Below are positions 41,201 to 52,070 of a stretch of DNA of 64,000 nucleotides, in pieces. The translations under genes and the position numbers were made by a program. Each line of letters begins with the position of its first letter. Position 1 is the first letter of the stretch. This stretch comes from Cinclus cinclus (taxonomy: Eukaryota > Chordata > Aves > Passeriformes > Cinclidae). The notes beneath the pieces are model-generated. The model saw nothing but the letters and a program-made list of their open reading frames with translations. It was not told the DNA's origin and did not search any database. The stretch spans positions 6,616,807-6,680,806 of the forward strand of contig NC_085052.1 in NCBI RefSeq assembly GCF_963662255.1. Direction: 5' to 3'.

Positions 41201-44200
41201 ATGTGCAAGGTTTGCTCCTGTTGTGTCCTTTACTCATGTGTTGCATTGTTTGTTTTTAACTCTTTGCTTCTTTTGCACAAGAGCTAAAATTGAATCCGTG
41301 AGAAGGAGCTGTAGTTCTTGCTCTCTGACTTCTGTAACCCTGAAGCTTTTCAAGTGCCACTTTGGTATGTCAGGTGAAATTCTGCCAGTGTTGAAGCAAA
41401 ATACTTCACTTCCACTCTGCAGAAGGTGAAGCTAATCATTCTCATCATCCTGTGGTTAAACAGTCCTTACAGAAAAGAGTTCAGTGGTGTTTTGGGGGAT
41501 GCAGGACAGTCCAGCAGAGTGTAGCCACAGCCTCTGTTGTGATTTAAAATCAGCAGAGGGGCACCAGTGATGTGTTAAAGTTGTTCTCCAGTCATGTGAA
41601 AGCAGGGGAAAAAGGGAAGAAATGGTCTAGAGAGTCACCAGACCCTAATACCCTAATTAGAGGGACACATAATTAAATATGGTGGTAAATAGGAAAGGAA
41701 GAAAATGCAACACTGAGACTGTGCTTTAAGCAGAATTCCATAATTACAGGAGTAGTGGGATGTGGTGTGCTGTTTGGACCAGGGAGGGTTGGACAGAGCT
41801 ATCCTGCCCAGGGTCCTTTCGTTCTCTAATAGCTGTTTTATTTCTCCAGCACTGTGTCACTGACATCAGGGGACATTGATTGTGCACTTCAGAGGGAGCA
41901 GGGAGAAACCTGCAGGCACTGCACTTCTGTGTCAGGCTCGTTGCTTTTGAGCCTTTCAGGGCATTTGCAGTACAAGACAAACTGTATAAAATGCAGCTCC
42001 AGTCTGTTCTTGAGAGCAGTGATTATGCACAGTCAGACAACAAACATGGGGGTGGAATGTGATGGAGTAAACATTTGTTGTTACTATGCTAATTATGCAT
42101 TTTGTGTGGACCCCCATATAATTGTTACAAACAAAACACATTTATGTTGTGCAAATTCCAGAGTTTGAGTGACTCCCTTTTTTGAGTTGCTTTTGTACAT
42201 GTACATTTGTACAGATCTGGAACATACTACAAATAAATAACCTGCTCAGTTAAATTTCAAACAGTTTTGAAGGAAATTTTTTTAAACTTCTAGTCAGAAG
42301 TGAAGAATTAAGAGCTTCTTTGCAGGGCTCCTGAAAACAGCACAGTTTTTGCAACTTGCAGTGCTGTTTGCTTTTGTCCTTGGCTATTTCTACTCAAAAG
42401 TTATGTGCTCATCAACAGAAGATGTCAACAGAATGTTATGTACGGTCTGGAAAAATGTTGTATGAGTCTTGCAGCTTCACTGATACCACATGCTAGCCTT
42501 GATATAAGGCAGTAATAGTATTTATTTATGTTCAATATGTATAAAAAAACTGTTTCAGTTTGAGATCTAACTCTGTGCAAAGAAAGAAGCCTTGAAGTAT
42601 ATGGATATAGGGTGAGGTTTATGGCAGATCAGCTACATTATAGGTTATAATATGCTGCAGTTTTAGCTGATAGATACTGACTTCTGCAGATACCTGTATA
42701 CACCAAGATGCAGCAGCACAGGACCATGCTAAAGGATAAGACCCACTAGAGCAATAAAAGATGGATCTGTGGCTTTTTGCTAACAGAGGTTAATTATGTG
42801 CATGATAACTCTCGAGCAGTTTCTTAAGATCCTTTAAATGTTAAGAGGGAGGAAGTTGGCAGATTCCTGCAAACATCAGAATTCTTTCATCAGTGGCAGG
42901 GCCAAGGCATCTCTCTTAAGCCTGATCTCAACCTCCTAGTGTGTATTGAGTGTGGTTTATCCCTACATCATTGATCCAAGTCATGGTAGGGATGGTGAGC
43001 AGGTCCCAGATGCTCCTGCTGTACCGATGGAAGAGCCTGGCACGCTGCTCTAGAACTGCAGTGTGAAAGGTTCTGAAGATTCTGTGCACATGAGCTGCTT
43101 GGCAAGGTATAATCTGTCCTTAGGGAGTTTCTCATGACTTTTTCTTGCTGTAGGAAACACTGAATAAATCCACCAGTTCCCGAAGCTTGAAGTCCCTTGA
43201 AACAGACAGTGGTGAAACAGAGCTGGAACGAGTGCTGCGACGCCGGAAAGTGACCACTGACCAGGACAGTGGCAGTAAGTGCTGGATTTCAAAGGAGTCC
43301 TCCTCCTCTCCCTGCATTAAATGACTCTTGAATCTCTGCATTCTCTTCCAGACCACTGCCATTGCAGCCATTGTGGAGAACTTCACCTTCTTCTAGAGTG
43401 ACTCCCTTCCCTGTCTCACCTGTTGCTTTTCATCCCATTTTCTCCAAGAGATGCTTCTGTCAGAATTTTCTGCACACACAGACACACACTCGGATTCCTC
43501 TTTCCAGCCTGGAGCTCAGATGTCATTGCTGGAGTTATTGCTTGAACCTGCTGTGAAAATACTCTTGAAAGTAATGCTAGCCAGAGAAATGATATTTCAG
43601 GCTGGTGATTTGAATTAACCTCCTCTGCAGACCAGGGGTCTGCAGCTTTTAAGCTGTGCTTTGATATTTTGATATTCTTTTGCGCTGGGCACTGTTCATT
43701 AAAATTCCATTTTGATTTCTGCAGTTAGCTTGAGTTCTGCTCTGCTCTTGTGCTGTTTCTAGACCAGTCTGGATAACAGAATCATTAAACTGTATTTGGG
43801 TTTTAGGTCCCACTGGAATCTTGGCTACATCAGAATCAAAGTCTCTGCCTGTGCTGGGTTCAGGACTCAGTGCCCCCCAGGCAGCATTGAACAAGAAAGA
43901 TGTGGAGACAGAATTCACTTCCAAAGTACCCAACTCAGGTCCTGTCCCCAACCAGCCTAAGGGTGCTACAGGCTCCAGGCCTACTTTACAGTAAGTAGAA
44001 TATGGATTTCTAGATACATTTTAGTACAAGATGTGTTTAGCTGGTGTGTTTGGAAACTGATTGAATATCAGTTTTGGTTAACAAGATAGATCTACAGTCT
44101 GCAGCTGTTTACCACTGACTCCCCAAATCATTTGCAGTCTCATGTGAAAGGAGAAATTAAATTCTCTGTAATAAAGTTCTTTCCCTCTAAAACCTGTGAA

Positions 44201-47200
44201 CATTCTTCAAAAAATGTTCATCTTGTCTGTCAAAAAAACTCCCTCAAGAGATTTTGAGGAATAACAAGGTTGAGGGCTTTTTCCCTCAGAAGAAGGAAAG
44301 TAGTTATATTAACTCCTTCCCAAGAAGAGGGATGGTAGTTATATTAACTCTTGATTAAAAGTAGTTCTGGGAAGTATTTTAAAAAATGCAGTCATGTGAG
44401 TCATCTTGGTCTATATGCTGGTGTTCAGGGCAGTTTCTGTTGGACCAAAATGAATCCTGATTATTACTCTTAAAAATTTGTTGGTAAAAATCGTTAATTA
44501 CCTTGAAATCTCAAGTTTAAAAAAAAGAAAAAGGTGCTGTGTTTGCACAGATGAGCTGCAGAATCTTTCATCACAGCAAATTGAAACCAGAATCAATGTT
44601 AAACATACTCCAGCAGTATTTATTTCAGATTCCCTGGCAGATTGGTTTGTTCTCCAGCAATACCAGGTTCCTTTTGGAATTAGGCTGTGCACTTGCTTTG
44701 GTTGCCTTGCCAGTTTGTCATTTCAAGAGAAGGAAAGTGATAAGACAAATCAGATTGGCAAAATATTGTAGTTACGGTGAATTAAACTTCTGATTTCCTG
44801 TTCTGTCAGTTAGAAAATACCACCAGTACCAATTCTAGCAGGTCTCCATTGCTTTGTTCAAAGGAAGAAATCATGACAAATGAGCTGAATATTCAGTTTG
44901 CTTCTATTTTTATGAACTGATACTTTACTCTTATGCAGGTACTTTCATAATTTATTTTTGAGTGGATAAAGGGCCCAATTTCCTTTTGTGCTCTACAGTT
45001 GTATTAATTCCCACAGAAAATTAAAAGCAGGATGGCTTTTCAATCATATGTATTTTCCCCTTTTATTTCATCTAAGTATCCTTAAGAATAAAAATGATCT
45101 TCATTTTAATTTAATCAGAAAGATCAAGATATTTTCAACAGTTGTTTTGACACAATAATGAATAATGCCATTGCATTTTCTTGAATTCCTACCCTTGACA
45201 GAAAGGTGAGGTTGTTCCTGAAAATTGTGTTTGTAGTTTGTGGATTTCTACAATTTTGAACAAACCAGAAAATACAAGCAACTCCTGCCACCTTTTGTGT
45301 ACCTTTATTCCACCGAACTAAGTGGAAATTGCATTTACAAGAAAAGAAATGAAATAATTGCAGGCCCCAAGGTCTCGCAGAATGCGTGGTGAATTGACAG
45401 TGAAAAGGATCTTGCTTTGACAGTCACAGTTGTTATATGTTATAAAAGCATATGTGAGGCTCAATTTATTTCTCAGCTTGCCTATTCAGTGACATCCCAA
45501 ACACACATTTCACTTTAATTTATCTGTTTAAAGCATTAAAACAAATGTGGTGGGCTGGAGTCCTTAGTGCTGCAGGGCTTCCTTTCACTGAGTCACTGGT
45601 GTAAACCTGCTTAATTGGGAACACTCATCCTTAGGGATGGATTTCCAGCGAGAGAGAAGCTGCTGGGGCTCTCCTACTCCTGTGTGTCCAGGCTGGCAGG
45701 AGCAGCAGGGATAACCAGGGATAACCAGGCCCCACACCACCTTACAGGGCAATTGCTTTTCTTTTCTCTCCTGGGTCCTGTTTGCAGCAGAGGTTGGTAG
45801 AAGCAGCCTCCAGACTCCAAGGTGTGAAAGCACTGTTGGAAACAGGGCTCCTTGGAAGCAGGCAGCAGAGGGGAGTTCATCTGGCCAGCAGCTCTGACAT
45901 CTTGGCTCTGTAATTAGGCAGTTTTCTGGGCTTCCCTGGAAGCAGCTCAGTTCAGATCAGCAGAGCACTTCTGAAGCAAGTCTCGCTGTTGTCTACGTTT
46001 GCTATGCTTTGCTTTGTGTTCTGGAGTGCCCTTGGTGCATCCCTGCATTCATTGTGTGAGTGAAGCTAAACCAGGGCATGTGATCCAGCCTTTTTGGATG
46101 TCCTGGGGGGCCCACACGAGAGCTGGTTCAGTGAATCACCCTGAACTGTGTGCTCTGCAGCAGGGGCTGCTTCCCTCCACGCTCTGCTCCTGTTGTACCA
46201 CTCCGTTCCCTACAGGAGCCTGTGCTAACTGAGCCAGCAGTGCCCTGCTGGACTGGATACCCTGCATGAGAAATCCTCCTGATTCCCTCCCACCTGAGGT
46301 TAAAAGATGCAGCTCTCTCATCATTTGCAATTCCTTGAAATCTAACCAGGGTTCGATTTCTTAATCTGTTTGCAGCATCTGAGCAAACCTTTCACATCAC
46401 AGGGGAGGACTGCATGTCTCATAATTTCCAGGTGTCTCTTGCCTCGTCGTCTTTTTTCTTCACCTAGATTTTAATGTAGGGCTTGCTATAGAAAACCTGA
46501 GTTTTCACCCTAGGTGAGGTGTTACTTCAGTGGGAGAGGTTCTTGTGTGTCTGAAACCATTAAGGAGATGGTTTGGAATGTGTGAAATTTTGCTGAGGTG
46601 GTGCTTACAGGGGAGACATCAGTAATGTGTGTCCTGTAGAGAAACTGGGGCTTTACCTCAGTGTGCAGGTAACTTCCTCTGCAAATCTCTTCCCCAGTGT
46701 TTAACCCAGCAGGAGTGTAATTCTGGGACAGCTGACTGGAAGAGGGGACAGTTCATTTTCTTTGGGAGCAAAGAGAGTTCCTGTGACCTCCTGCAGTGTG
46801 TAGGCACAGAAGGGAAAAGCGTGTCTGGCTCTGCCCCCAGGATTTTGGTTGTTTGATGGGGCTTTCTTCAGCACTTGGTAAACATTGTGTTTCTGGGGTG
46901 CAGAGTCTTCTGCTGACAGAGTGCACTACAGAGAGGGTTAGTCTTAATCTGATGATTTTGTACAATTAAAGGATTTGTCCTCCCTCTCTCGGCTGTAATC
47001 TTAGTACCCCAAATCATCTACCAGCTCTGCAGGGAGCAGCTCAGCCTCAGCTGGAATGAGCTGCGAAGGTTTTCCAGTGCAGCCTGAGCATGGGCAATTT
47101 AGTTTAAACAACGCATGAAGAAAACAGTGGGATGTTCTGGAAGTTGGAGGTCTCCTCAGTTTTAACTGTTTTAAAAGCTACTGAGACGTTTTTGTTAGCT

Positions 47201-50200
47201 TGTACTCTTTGTGTGCCATCTCAGTGCAGGCAGAAGCTCTCCAATATTAAGTAAATTTTCTGATCTTTTTTTAGCTTTTTCAAAAGAAGTACCTGCAGTT
47301 CTGTTCTGCTGGCTGCTATGCTGACCACCTTTGTGTTCAGCTGGGTTTAGCAGGGGTGTTCTGAAATGGAGAAGGTTTCTTTCACTTCTTCACAGATGTC
47401 TGGTGTTGCAGGTAGCACTGGTACTATCAGTAGGGAACAGAGGGCTAATTCACCAGTGTCACTGTTCATATTCCCTGTAATCACTGTTGGACAAATACTG
47501 GTAGTACTCTGATGGAATTCTTTGTTCATATCAGACTTTCATACCTTGCAATTGGTGTATGTTTTACTGTTGCTCAGTATTAGCCTGTGGTCTTCTCTGG
47601 TTTATTCTCCTGCCTTGTAAAGAATTCTGAAATAATAGACACATCTGCAGTTTTTGCTTTTATTCTCCATGAGCACTGACGTAAAATTCTGTTTTCTAAT
47701 GGATACCTATTACAATGATTTTGCAATGATTTCATGAATAGAACACTGACCCAGGTTAAATAATGCCAAGGTTCTGATATTACCAGAGGAAACAAAGAAA
47801 ATCCAAGTCTCAGTTGACAATCTGATCATTAGTTTCTCCTTTTGTGCTCCTACTGGAAATTTTATGCAAAGGTCACAGCAGTGCTACTTCACAGGCTTTA
47901 GTAACCCTTTAGTATTTACACTTTATGTAGATTCTGTAACTATATAAACAGAACAGATCATTCCTGATACTCCTACATAACAAAGCATGGAATATTGCAT
48001 ATCCCATAGTATTAATCTCAAATGCATTTATCATCTAAATCTATTTTTCACAGTGCAGATTTGATGTGTTTAGTCATAAAAAAATACATGCAGACTTGTG
48101 AATAACTGTGTGTGAAAGAGTACAATAGAACTAGGGTCTCAATTTAAACATACAGTTGGACAAATAACAAGAATATTGATAACAGAATTAACAATCTCAG
48201 TGAGGGAAGAGCTTTGCACAGAACTAAGTGCAAATACCTTGGCTGGACAAAACTGAGTTCTTCAGAGCTGTGGCAGACTCTTGCCTTTACTCATTGCTTT
48301 TCCCAGCTTTATTTGTACGAGTGGATGCTCTTTTTTGAAAAAGAGCACCAAAATTATGTTCATTCTTCACACTGAAACATTCTGCTCTTGACAAACTGTT
48401 GAAAGTAAGCTGTGAATAACTGATAAACAGGGTTAATAATTTTTAACAATGCCTCAGCTGTAACAGCAGCATTGTCAGGCTGGTGCTGCACCAGTGTGAA
48501 GGATTTGGAGAAGGCAATACTGGTATAACAAAGTCGGATAGTAATTCTTATTTTTATGCTGCAAACACTGATTTAATCACCGGCTTTCTCCATTAAACTA
48601 CTTTATATCGACATCTTTCATTTTTCTGTCCTTTGAAGGTGGTAAATATGATTGCCATTTTATCCATTTTTGTTATAAATGAAACAGACTTCAGAGCGTT
48701 TGGCTGTGCATCAGTTGTTGGAATGCTGCCATACCCTAATGCAGACTCCCCACTGTGAGCCCAGTGAAGAATTATACTTTGATTCACCAGATTGTATTAA
48801 ATAGTCCAGCTGTTGGGATTTGAAAGATAGTTACCTCCAAAGTGAAATAAAAATGAACTTGGCATTTATGGCTTTGACCATTTTTATAGTGTTGGGCAAT
48901 CAGCTTTTCAAAAGTAGCACTTTTAAAAATAACCCTCTTCTGGTTACACTGCTTTAAAAAGTTTAATTTGCTGTAACATTCAAAAATACCCCACCTTGTA
49001 TTTTTCTGGAATGATTGACAACTTTTGCATAAAATAAGCATTATTTTCCTTTTGAAATCACTAGCTTCTGATGATAATCAAATGAGTCTGAAACTGTATC
49101 TATTAGTGCCAATTTCTGCATTAATTAACTTATACCAAAATTCTAATGTTAGAGACAATTCTTGTAATTAAAGCTTGAACATGGAATTTCATTTGCTCTA
49201 TCCAGCACTGTAGCAGCAAGCTGAGTAAATTCTTTCTGAAATGGAAAGTGCAGCAGCTATTGTTTCTGTGATTATTTTTTGTTTTTAACCTGTTCATTTA
49301 CTCTCTCCCCATCATGTGGGAGCTGGTGCAGTCTCCACCCAGTGTTCTAACTATTGAGTGGGGTGATCTCTTTCTTCTGTCACAATAAAGGGCAGCTCAT
49401 GGCAGATGGATTGTGTAGCTGAATTTCTTTCTCAGGCCTCCAGTTGATTCTACCTTTTCCTCTCGAGGGTGTTACCTTACCAGTATGGACGACTGTTCCT
49501 TATAAATAAGCATGAAAATCCAGGGGAAAAAAAAAAAAAAAAGGAAAAGGTGCTGGGGGAAAAGGCTCTGGGTAAGCCTACAGTGCATGTAGGACATTCC
49601 AGCTTGAGGGATTTCAGCACCTACCCACTTTGGGCTCCGTGGGTATGGGCTGTGCATCCATAGTGGCATGTAAGGCCGTGCCTGAGGATGGGACACCACG
49701 GTGTGGCTGCCATCCTGAGCCTGCCTGGCTCCAAGCCCAGGCACTGGGCTGATGGCTCTGGGGTCTCAGGCTTTGGGGGCTCAGGCTCTGGAGGGCTCAG
49801 GCTTTGGGGGCTCAGGCTCTGGGGGGTTCAGGCTCTGGAATGCAAGGTGCAGGAGGCACAAGGCTGTGTTCTCAGGCTCTCTGGCCACCCAGCAGGGTTA
49901 AGGTGGCAGTGGGAACGGCCCAGTCTCCCACTTACTCAGGTTGAGCAGTCCCAGTGTTTGCCATGTTTTCTGCTGGCGCATGCATTCCAGCTAATCTAAG
50001 GATTTGCCTGTATGTGTTCAACATCAGTACAAAGCTTCTGAATACAGACAAGTGCTTTTAGTGTTCACAGGCTGATGCCAGCTTTAACAAATAACCCAGG
50101 TGTCTCTGACCTTTCCTTCCTCCTGCTCAGAGACTTTTTCATCCACACAAATCCCTGCACTGCAAACAATGGTGGTGTAACCCCATTTCTGCAGCACAGA

Positions 50201-50857
50201 GCGTGGGTCAAACGCCCTTGACAGTTCAGCAAAGCCAGAAATTCTGGTGCATTTCCAGAAATCCTTAGTGCTTGCTCCCAGTGAGACCAGCAGCAGCCAA
50301 GGGAACACCTGGTTATGCTGTGCCTGAACCATGCAGTGCAGCCCCCAAGCAGGTGGCTCTGGGATGAGATGGGATGAGATGTGGAGAAGCTTTTTTCAAT
50401 TCCTTGCGAGTTCATTTTTCATCTTCCATGCCTGGCTTAACAAATGATCCAGGAGGGAGAATGTGACTTGCATTTTGTGCACTGCTATCTGTACATAACA
50501 GCTGGTAAATCCATAAATCTATTTATTAGCTTAGCAGACCTGTCTTGGCCATATGTGCTATAATAGAAATGCTTTTCTGTGTTTTTGTGCTCTTCTGAAT
50601 ATGTGAACTGTCATTTGTATTTATATATTTATTCTTTTCCCTCTAGATCAACCAGTCACACAGAACTGACAAGAAAAGCTTCTAGCAGCGAAAAAGAGAC
50701 AGAATCCGTGGTAGTTTTAGATCCTGTGTCCACCAGTGGGGATCAAATACCTGAAAACGCCCTGGACCAGAACAAAGTGAAAGAGGAAAAAAGCAAGCCA
50801 CTGCAAAAAGAAACTAACGTTGGGAAAATAAAAGAAACAGATAGTTCTAGCTGTTAA
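5235..50857 (+). CDS. SHTN1: SHTN1 (shootin-1), coding span, 5'-partial, 16 exons
   Basis: Joined exons: 5235-5287, 11702-11762, 15828-15922, 18007-18175, 20755-20852, 21784-21865, 23527-23621, 32469-32615, 33916-34069, 35134-35239, 36900-36982, 39870-39982, 40617-40670, 43154-43274, 43807-43990, 50647-50857. All introns are GT-AG and all phases close, giving about 608 residues before the TAA. These match my recollection of human shootin-1 from residue 20 onward; the human protein is 631 residues. The first coding exon (about 19 residues) was not found in the window and should lie upstream. Known role: a neuronal clutch protein that couples actin retrograde flow to L1-CAM/cortactin in growth cones and supports axon formation. 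Visible features are long heptad-rich coiled coils (about residues 20-350), the PAK1-type sites RIS (Ser101) and RQS (Ser249), a poly-proline tract at about 351-371, and a Ser/Glu/Lys-rich, probably disordered tail. It is convergent with ENO4. The identification is very secure; the individual exon edges are inferred by eye. Confidence 0.95.
5288..11701 (+). other. SHTN1: SHTN1 intron, 6.4 kb
   Basis: Nothing coding is recognised. It contains A runs near 6965 and 8033 and a T-rich tract interrupted by G (about 10720-10757). The open frames at 9350-9793 and 10092-10395 are short, lie on both strands, and have no recognisable homology. Confidence 0.6.
11702..11762 (+). CDS. SHTN1: SHTN1 exon 3
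   Basis: Encodes CDKIKQERDEAVKKLEEFQK plus one base of the next codon. The acceptor is CTTACAG and the donor A|GTAAGC. The sequence is charged coiled coil, nearly identical to the human protein. Confidence 0.95.
11763..15827 (+). other. SHTN1: SHTN1 intron, 4.1 kb, with candidate conserved element
   Basis: The stretch from about 12880 to 13860 is complex, repeat-free and dense in homeodomain-like TAATTA/ATTAGTTAA motifs, as expected of a conserved non-coding element. The rest holds a poly-A run (12102-12119) and no recognised exon. Confidence 0.35.
12880..13860. promoter_or_regulatory. Candidate conserved non-coding element
   Basis: Nearly 1 kb with balanced composition and no simple repeats. 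It contains motif-dense segments (GGGGCCCCGTTTGTATGCC, ACTACTAATTAGTTAAG, TGCTGCAGATTATTATTACC). The appearance is that of developmental enhancer DNA. This is pattern recognition only, since conservation could not be computed. Confidence 0.3.
15828..15922 (+). CDS. SHTN1: SHTN1 exon 4
   Basis: Begins ISHMVIEEVN and ends ESAEALASK, continuing the coiled coil. The acceptor is CCCTTAG and the donor AAG|GTAAGG. The 95 bases plus the one carried in give 32 codons. Confidence 0.95.
15923..18006 (+). other. SHTN1: SHTN1 intron, 2.1 kb
   Basis: About 16330-16730 is AT-rich and non-repetitive, with repeated TTAGCAATG words (near 16528 and 16656) and TTTGCATAATG near 16692, so it is a candidate regulatory element. 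No coding sequence is recognised. Confidence 0.3.
18007..18175 (+). CDS. SHTN1: SHTN1 exon 5, PAK1-site exon
   Basis: Begins LNKENKTLKRISMLCMAKLG and continues through an acidic stretch (NIDEDESSTDTE) to QQQIK. The RIS serine falls at residue 101 in human numbering, a reported PAK1 phosphorylation site that regulates shootin-1. The acceptor is TTTCAG and the donor G|GTGAGA. An upstream in-frame ATG at 17881 gives a longer open frame, but that extension is intron. Confidence 0.95.
18176..20754 (+). other. SHTN1: SHTN1 intron, 2.6 kb
   Basis: Contains a T run (about 18730-18744) and a 15-base poly-G (19792-19806). No recognised exon or transposon. Confidence 0.5.
19792..19806. repeat. Poly-G run (15)
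   Basis: Uninterrupted G homopolymer in intron. Its length is uncertain because such runs are error-prone in sequencing. Confidence 0.9.
20755..20852 (+). CDS. SHTN1: SHTN1 exon 6
   Basis: Encodes (E)LRDQIVSAHEEKKTLAIEL through LAEVIEE, coiled coil. The acceptor is CTTAG and the donor GAA|GTATGT. Confidence 0.94.
21784..21865 (+). CDS. SHTN1: SHTN1 exon 7
   Basis: Encodes VNKLKEEKVVLTTEVNKQQK and then LLEKCNR, coiled coil. The acceptor is TTTCTAG and the donor G|GTGTGT. This exon is too small to stand out as an open frame but is fully supported by phase and homology. Confidence 0.93.
23527..23621 (+). CDS. SHTN1: SHTN1 exon 8
   Basis: Begins (V)SVLAVEEYEELHENFELEK and ends KKAESFAQE. The acceptor is ATAAAG and the donor GAG|GTGAGT. 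It is followed by the largest intron in the window, about 8.8 kb. Confidence 0.94.
26100..26733 (-). mobile_element. Solo LTR of an avian endogenous retrovirus
   Basis: On the minus strand the element begins TGTGTTGGTTTTGGC and ends near CTTAAACCCCAAAA. Along its length it matches a common passerine ERV LTR as I remember it: CAAGGCCTTTTCTGC, TTGTCTTCCCAAGTGG, CCCATGGTAAGC and the GGGCTTAAACC 3' end. The TATA-like box (about 26411-26424) and the poly(A) signal are mutated, and no internal region or partner LTR is nearby, so this is an old solo copy with no coding capacity. No clear target-site duplication is seen. An AATAATGA-type expansion interrupts it at 26578-26630. Confidence 0.75.
26578..26630. 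repeat. AATAATGA microsatellite inside the LTR
   Basis: Imperfect repeats of AATAATGA/ATAATGAA lie where related LTRs have a short non-repetitive AGTAACGAAAAC-like segment. This suggests post-insertion expansion. Confidence 0.6.
32469..32615 (+). CDS. SHTN1: SHTN1 exon 9, second PAK1-site exon
   Basis: Begins MFIEQNKMKRQSQLLLQSSA and ends LQHQQK; 49 codons, phase 0 at both ends. The RQS serine is at residue 249, the second reported PAK1 site, so both regulatory serines are conserved. The acceptor is TGTCAG and the donor AAG|GTAGAA. Confidence 0.95.
33916..34069 (+). CDS. SHTN1: SHTN1 exon 10
   Basis: Encodes a strongly heptad-like coiled coil, IKELEEQLENQSLHKEISRL onward to RDLKHS. The acceptor is CTGCAG and the donor G|GTAAAA. 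Confidence 0.95.
35134..35239 (+). CDS. SHTN1: SHTN1 exon 11, poly-proline exon
   Basis: Begins (V)DELQKRIQQSENPAP and then encodes ten prolines, one leucine and six prolines before NPIR (about residues 351-373). Such tracts bind profilin, SH3 or WW domains; in human SHTN1 the same position is also poly-proline. The CCN/CCT codon run is CT-rich and prone to length change. The donor is CG|GTGAGT. Confidence 0.95.
36900..36982 (+). CDS. SHTN1: SHTN1 exon 12
   Basis: Encodes (R)SLMSMIRKRSHSNTNVSKK, ending PPQQES. It is a basic segment immediately after the poly-proline tract. The acceptor is CCCCCCAAG and the donor G|GTATGG. Confidence 0.93.
37390..37590 (+). mobile_element. CR1-like LINE 3' fragment, decayed
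   Basis: The order of landmarks GGTGAGAATGGCCAGACGCT, AGAACAGACTTCCCAGAGAG, CAGACCAGATGGTCACTGCA and GGGCCCTTGCAACTGAAAC, then ATTCTCTTGTATTCTACTG, matches the avian CR1 3' UTR with its imperfect ATTCTATG-type terminal repeat. It is heavily diverged and has no reverse-transcriptase reading frame. The boundaries are approximate. Confidence 0.6.
39870..39982 (+). CDS. SHTN1: SHTN1 exon 13, tandem (NAGNAG) acceptor
   Basis: Encodes EEVTDLKRQAVEEMMDRIKK and then GVHLRPVNQSSRPKIK. The acceptor is TAGCAG at 39867-39872: use of TAG starts the exon at 39870 and adds one alanine (AG), and use of CAG starts it at 39873 (G only). The donor is AAG|GTTTGG. Homology cannot say which site dominates; the CAG version is closer to human length. 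Confidence 0.93.
40617..40670 (+). CDS. SHTN1: SHTN1 exon 14
   Basis: Encodes PETPKPSESAMKELKGIL, 18 codons in phase 0. The acceptor is TTTACAG and the donor CTG|GTAAGA. In mammals the short isoform (shootin-1a) diverges right after KGIL. Here read-through of the donor would add 13 residues before TGA at 40710-40712. Confidence 0.93.
40671..43153 (+). other. SHTN1: SHTN1 intron, 2.5 kb
   Basis: Follows the KGIL codon after which mammalian short and long shootin isoforms differ. Retention would terminate at 40710-40712. I could not identify a conserved alternative terminal exon. The rest is unremarkable. Confidence 0.45.
43154..43274 (+). CDS. SHTN1: SHTN1 exon 15
   Basis: Begins ETLNKSTSSRSLKSLETDSG and continues ETELERVLRRRKVTTDQDSG. 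It belongs to the long-isoform C-terminal region. The acceptor is GCTGTAG and the donor A|GTAAGT. Confidence 0.94.
43807..43990 (+). CDS. SHTN1: SHTN1 exon 16
   Basis: Begins (S)PTGILATSESKSLPVLGSG and ends GATGSRPTLQ; serine/proline-rich and probably disordered. Similarity to human is clear at the start and weak afterwards. The acceptor is TTTTAG and the donor CA|GTAAGT. Confidence 0.92.
43991..50646 (+). other. SHTN1: SHTN1 last coding intron, 6.7 kb
   Basis: Contains the short minisatellite at 49754-49846, a poly-A run (about 49527-49542), a tandem GGGATAACCA pair near 45708-45728 and a GGGATGAGAT pair at 50361-50380. The section at about 47850-49150 is AT-rich and repeat-free. No exon is recognised. 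Confidence 0.5.
49754..49846. repeat. Minisatellite, about 15-16 bp unit
   Basis: Five to six copies of a unit like GGCTYTGGGGGCTCA in direct order, with single-base variants and a decayed last copy. A further GCTCTCTGGCC remnant lies near 49876. Confidence 0.8.
50647..50857 (+). CDS. SHTN1: SHTN1 last coding exon with stop
   Basis: Encodes a charged tail containing ESVVVLDPVSTSGDQ and ending KIKETDSSSC, then TAA at 50855-50857. The human protein has VVVLDPVSTHEPQ and ends ETDSSNC, so the true C-terminus is recognised. The acceptor is TTTCCCTCTAG. Confidence 0.94.
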
Positions 50858-51282
50858 TTGTTTCTCTGCAAGGCTGTACCTTTTGGGAATCATTATCTGG
50901 ACATGTGAATTGCTTAGGTGTGTTACTAGGGGCCATGGTCTGTACTCCAGACAGAAATAATACAGATTGAAATGGTCTTTTGTATGCAGTTTTTGTTACA
51001 TGCACTGAAGTGTTAAATAACTGTGTGTCACTCAAAATCCCTTTCCCATTTTAATTTTGCAGGTAAAGTTATTAATTTCTTAGATAGTGTCAGATACCTT
51101 TAAAAATGGATTTGAAGAGGCTTTTTAAACTCTTCTTTTATTGAGAAGATGCCTTGCTAAAAGTCTGTTCCAAGGCTTAACAGAAGCCCCTTGCATCCCT
51201 CTTGAGCTGGATAGGTTTGGGTTAGACCCTGTAAGTGATTACACCCTCATCAGCTTCAGTATAGGGGGTGTTGCTAATTATT

Positions 51283-51288
51283 AATAAA
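51283..51288 (+). terminator. SHTN1: Candidate SHTN1 poly(A) signal
   Basis: This is the first AATAAA after the SHTN1 stop, about 425 bases downstream, followed by a TG-rich stretch (TGTGTTTGCACACATTG). A second AATAAA lies at 52158-52163. Which is used cannot be told from sequence. Confidence 0.5.
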
Positions 51289-52070
51289 AATGTGTTTGCA
51301 CACATTGCTCCAGAAATGTTTTGATATCCACTAAAACCAAGATCTTGCTGGTTCCCTGTCAGCTGTCACCACACAGGGAGGAAATGAAAAGCACAAGCAC
51401 AACCCTTCTGTCTCAGATTGTCAGGGGACAGAGACTGAAATGCAGAGGCAGTGCAGCATCTCATTGTAGTACCAAGATTTTTGGCAGTGATGGCCAGAGT
51501 CAGGGGTTTGTGGGCTGGGACTGGTGTTCTCACTTGGGTTAAAAGCTTTGCAGAGGACTTGCTCCTGGGTTTTGTTTCAGTGTTACACAGCAGCTTTTGG
51601 CACTGCTGCAGCTGGAGTCTCTTTTTTACTGCTGCACAAAAATAATTTGCCTTAGGCTCTGGCGAGTATGGGCTGCATTTGAGATTCATTCTAGGACTGC
51701 AAGTTATTGAGAATCATCAACATTCTGAGAACTCCCAGCTGAAAACTCACAGTGCTAACAAATGAGCCCTTGCTTTGAACCTGGCACACACTGGTGGCAT
51801 TAATTTCTTTATTAGGTGACACTTCAGGTGTCTGTATTTGATAACACAAATCCCAGTTTCCCTCAGCCCTTATTTCCTATGACAACAGTGAGATGGGAGC
51901 ATCATTGATTTGCTCCACTGCCAATTCACATTCCATTGTAGTCTCTCTAAATTCAACACAGTATCTCATTCTTTTATAATGAACAAATGGAATCAGGGAT
52001 TTAAAGATTGGTGTAAGTGAAATTGGGTAGGCACAATACTTGAATGCACTTGGATTCTTTTTTATTTAAT

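Noticed and set aside
41850..41879. Candidate alternative SHTN1 terminal exon after a TTTATTTCTCCAG acceptor
   Set aside because: Acceptor looks good and the frame stops quickly, but the peptide matches nothing I know from mammalian short isoforms.
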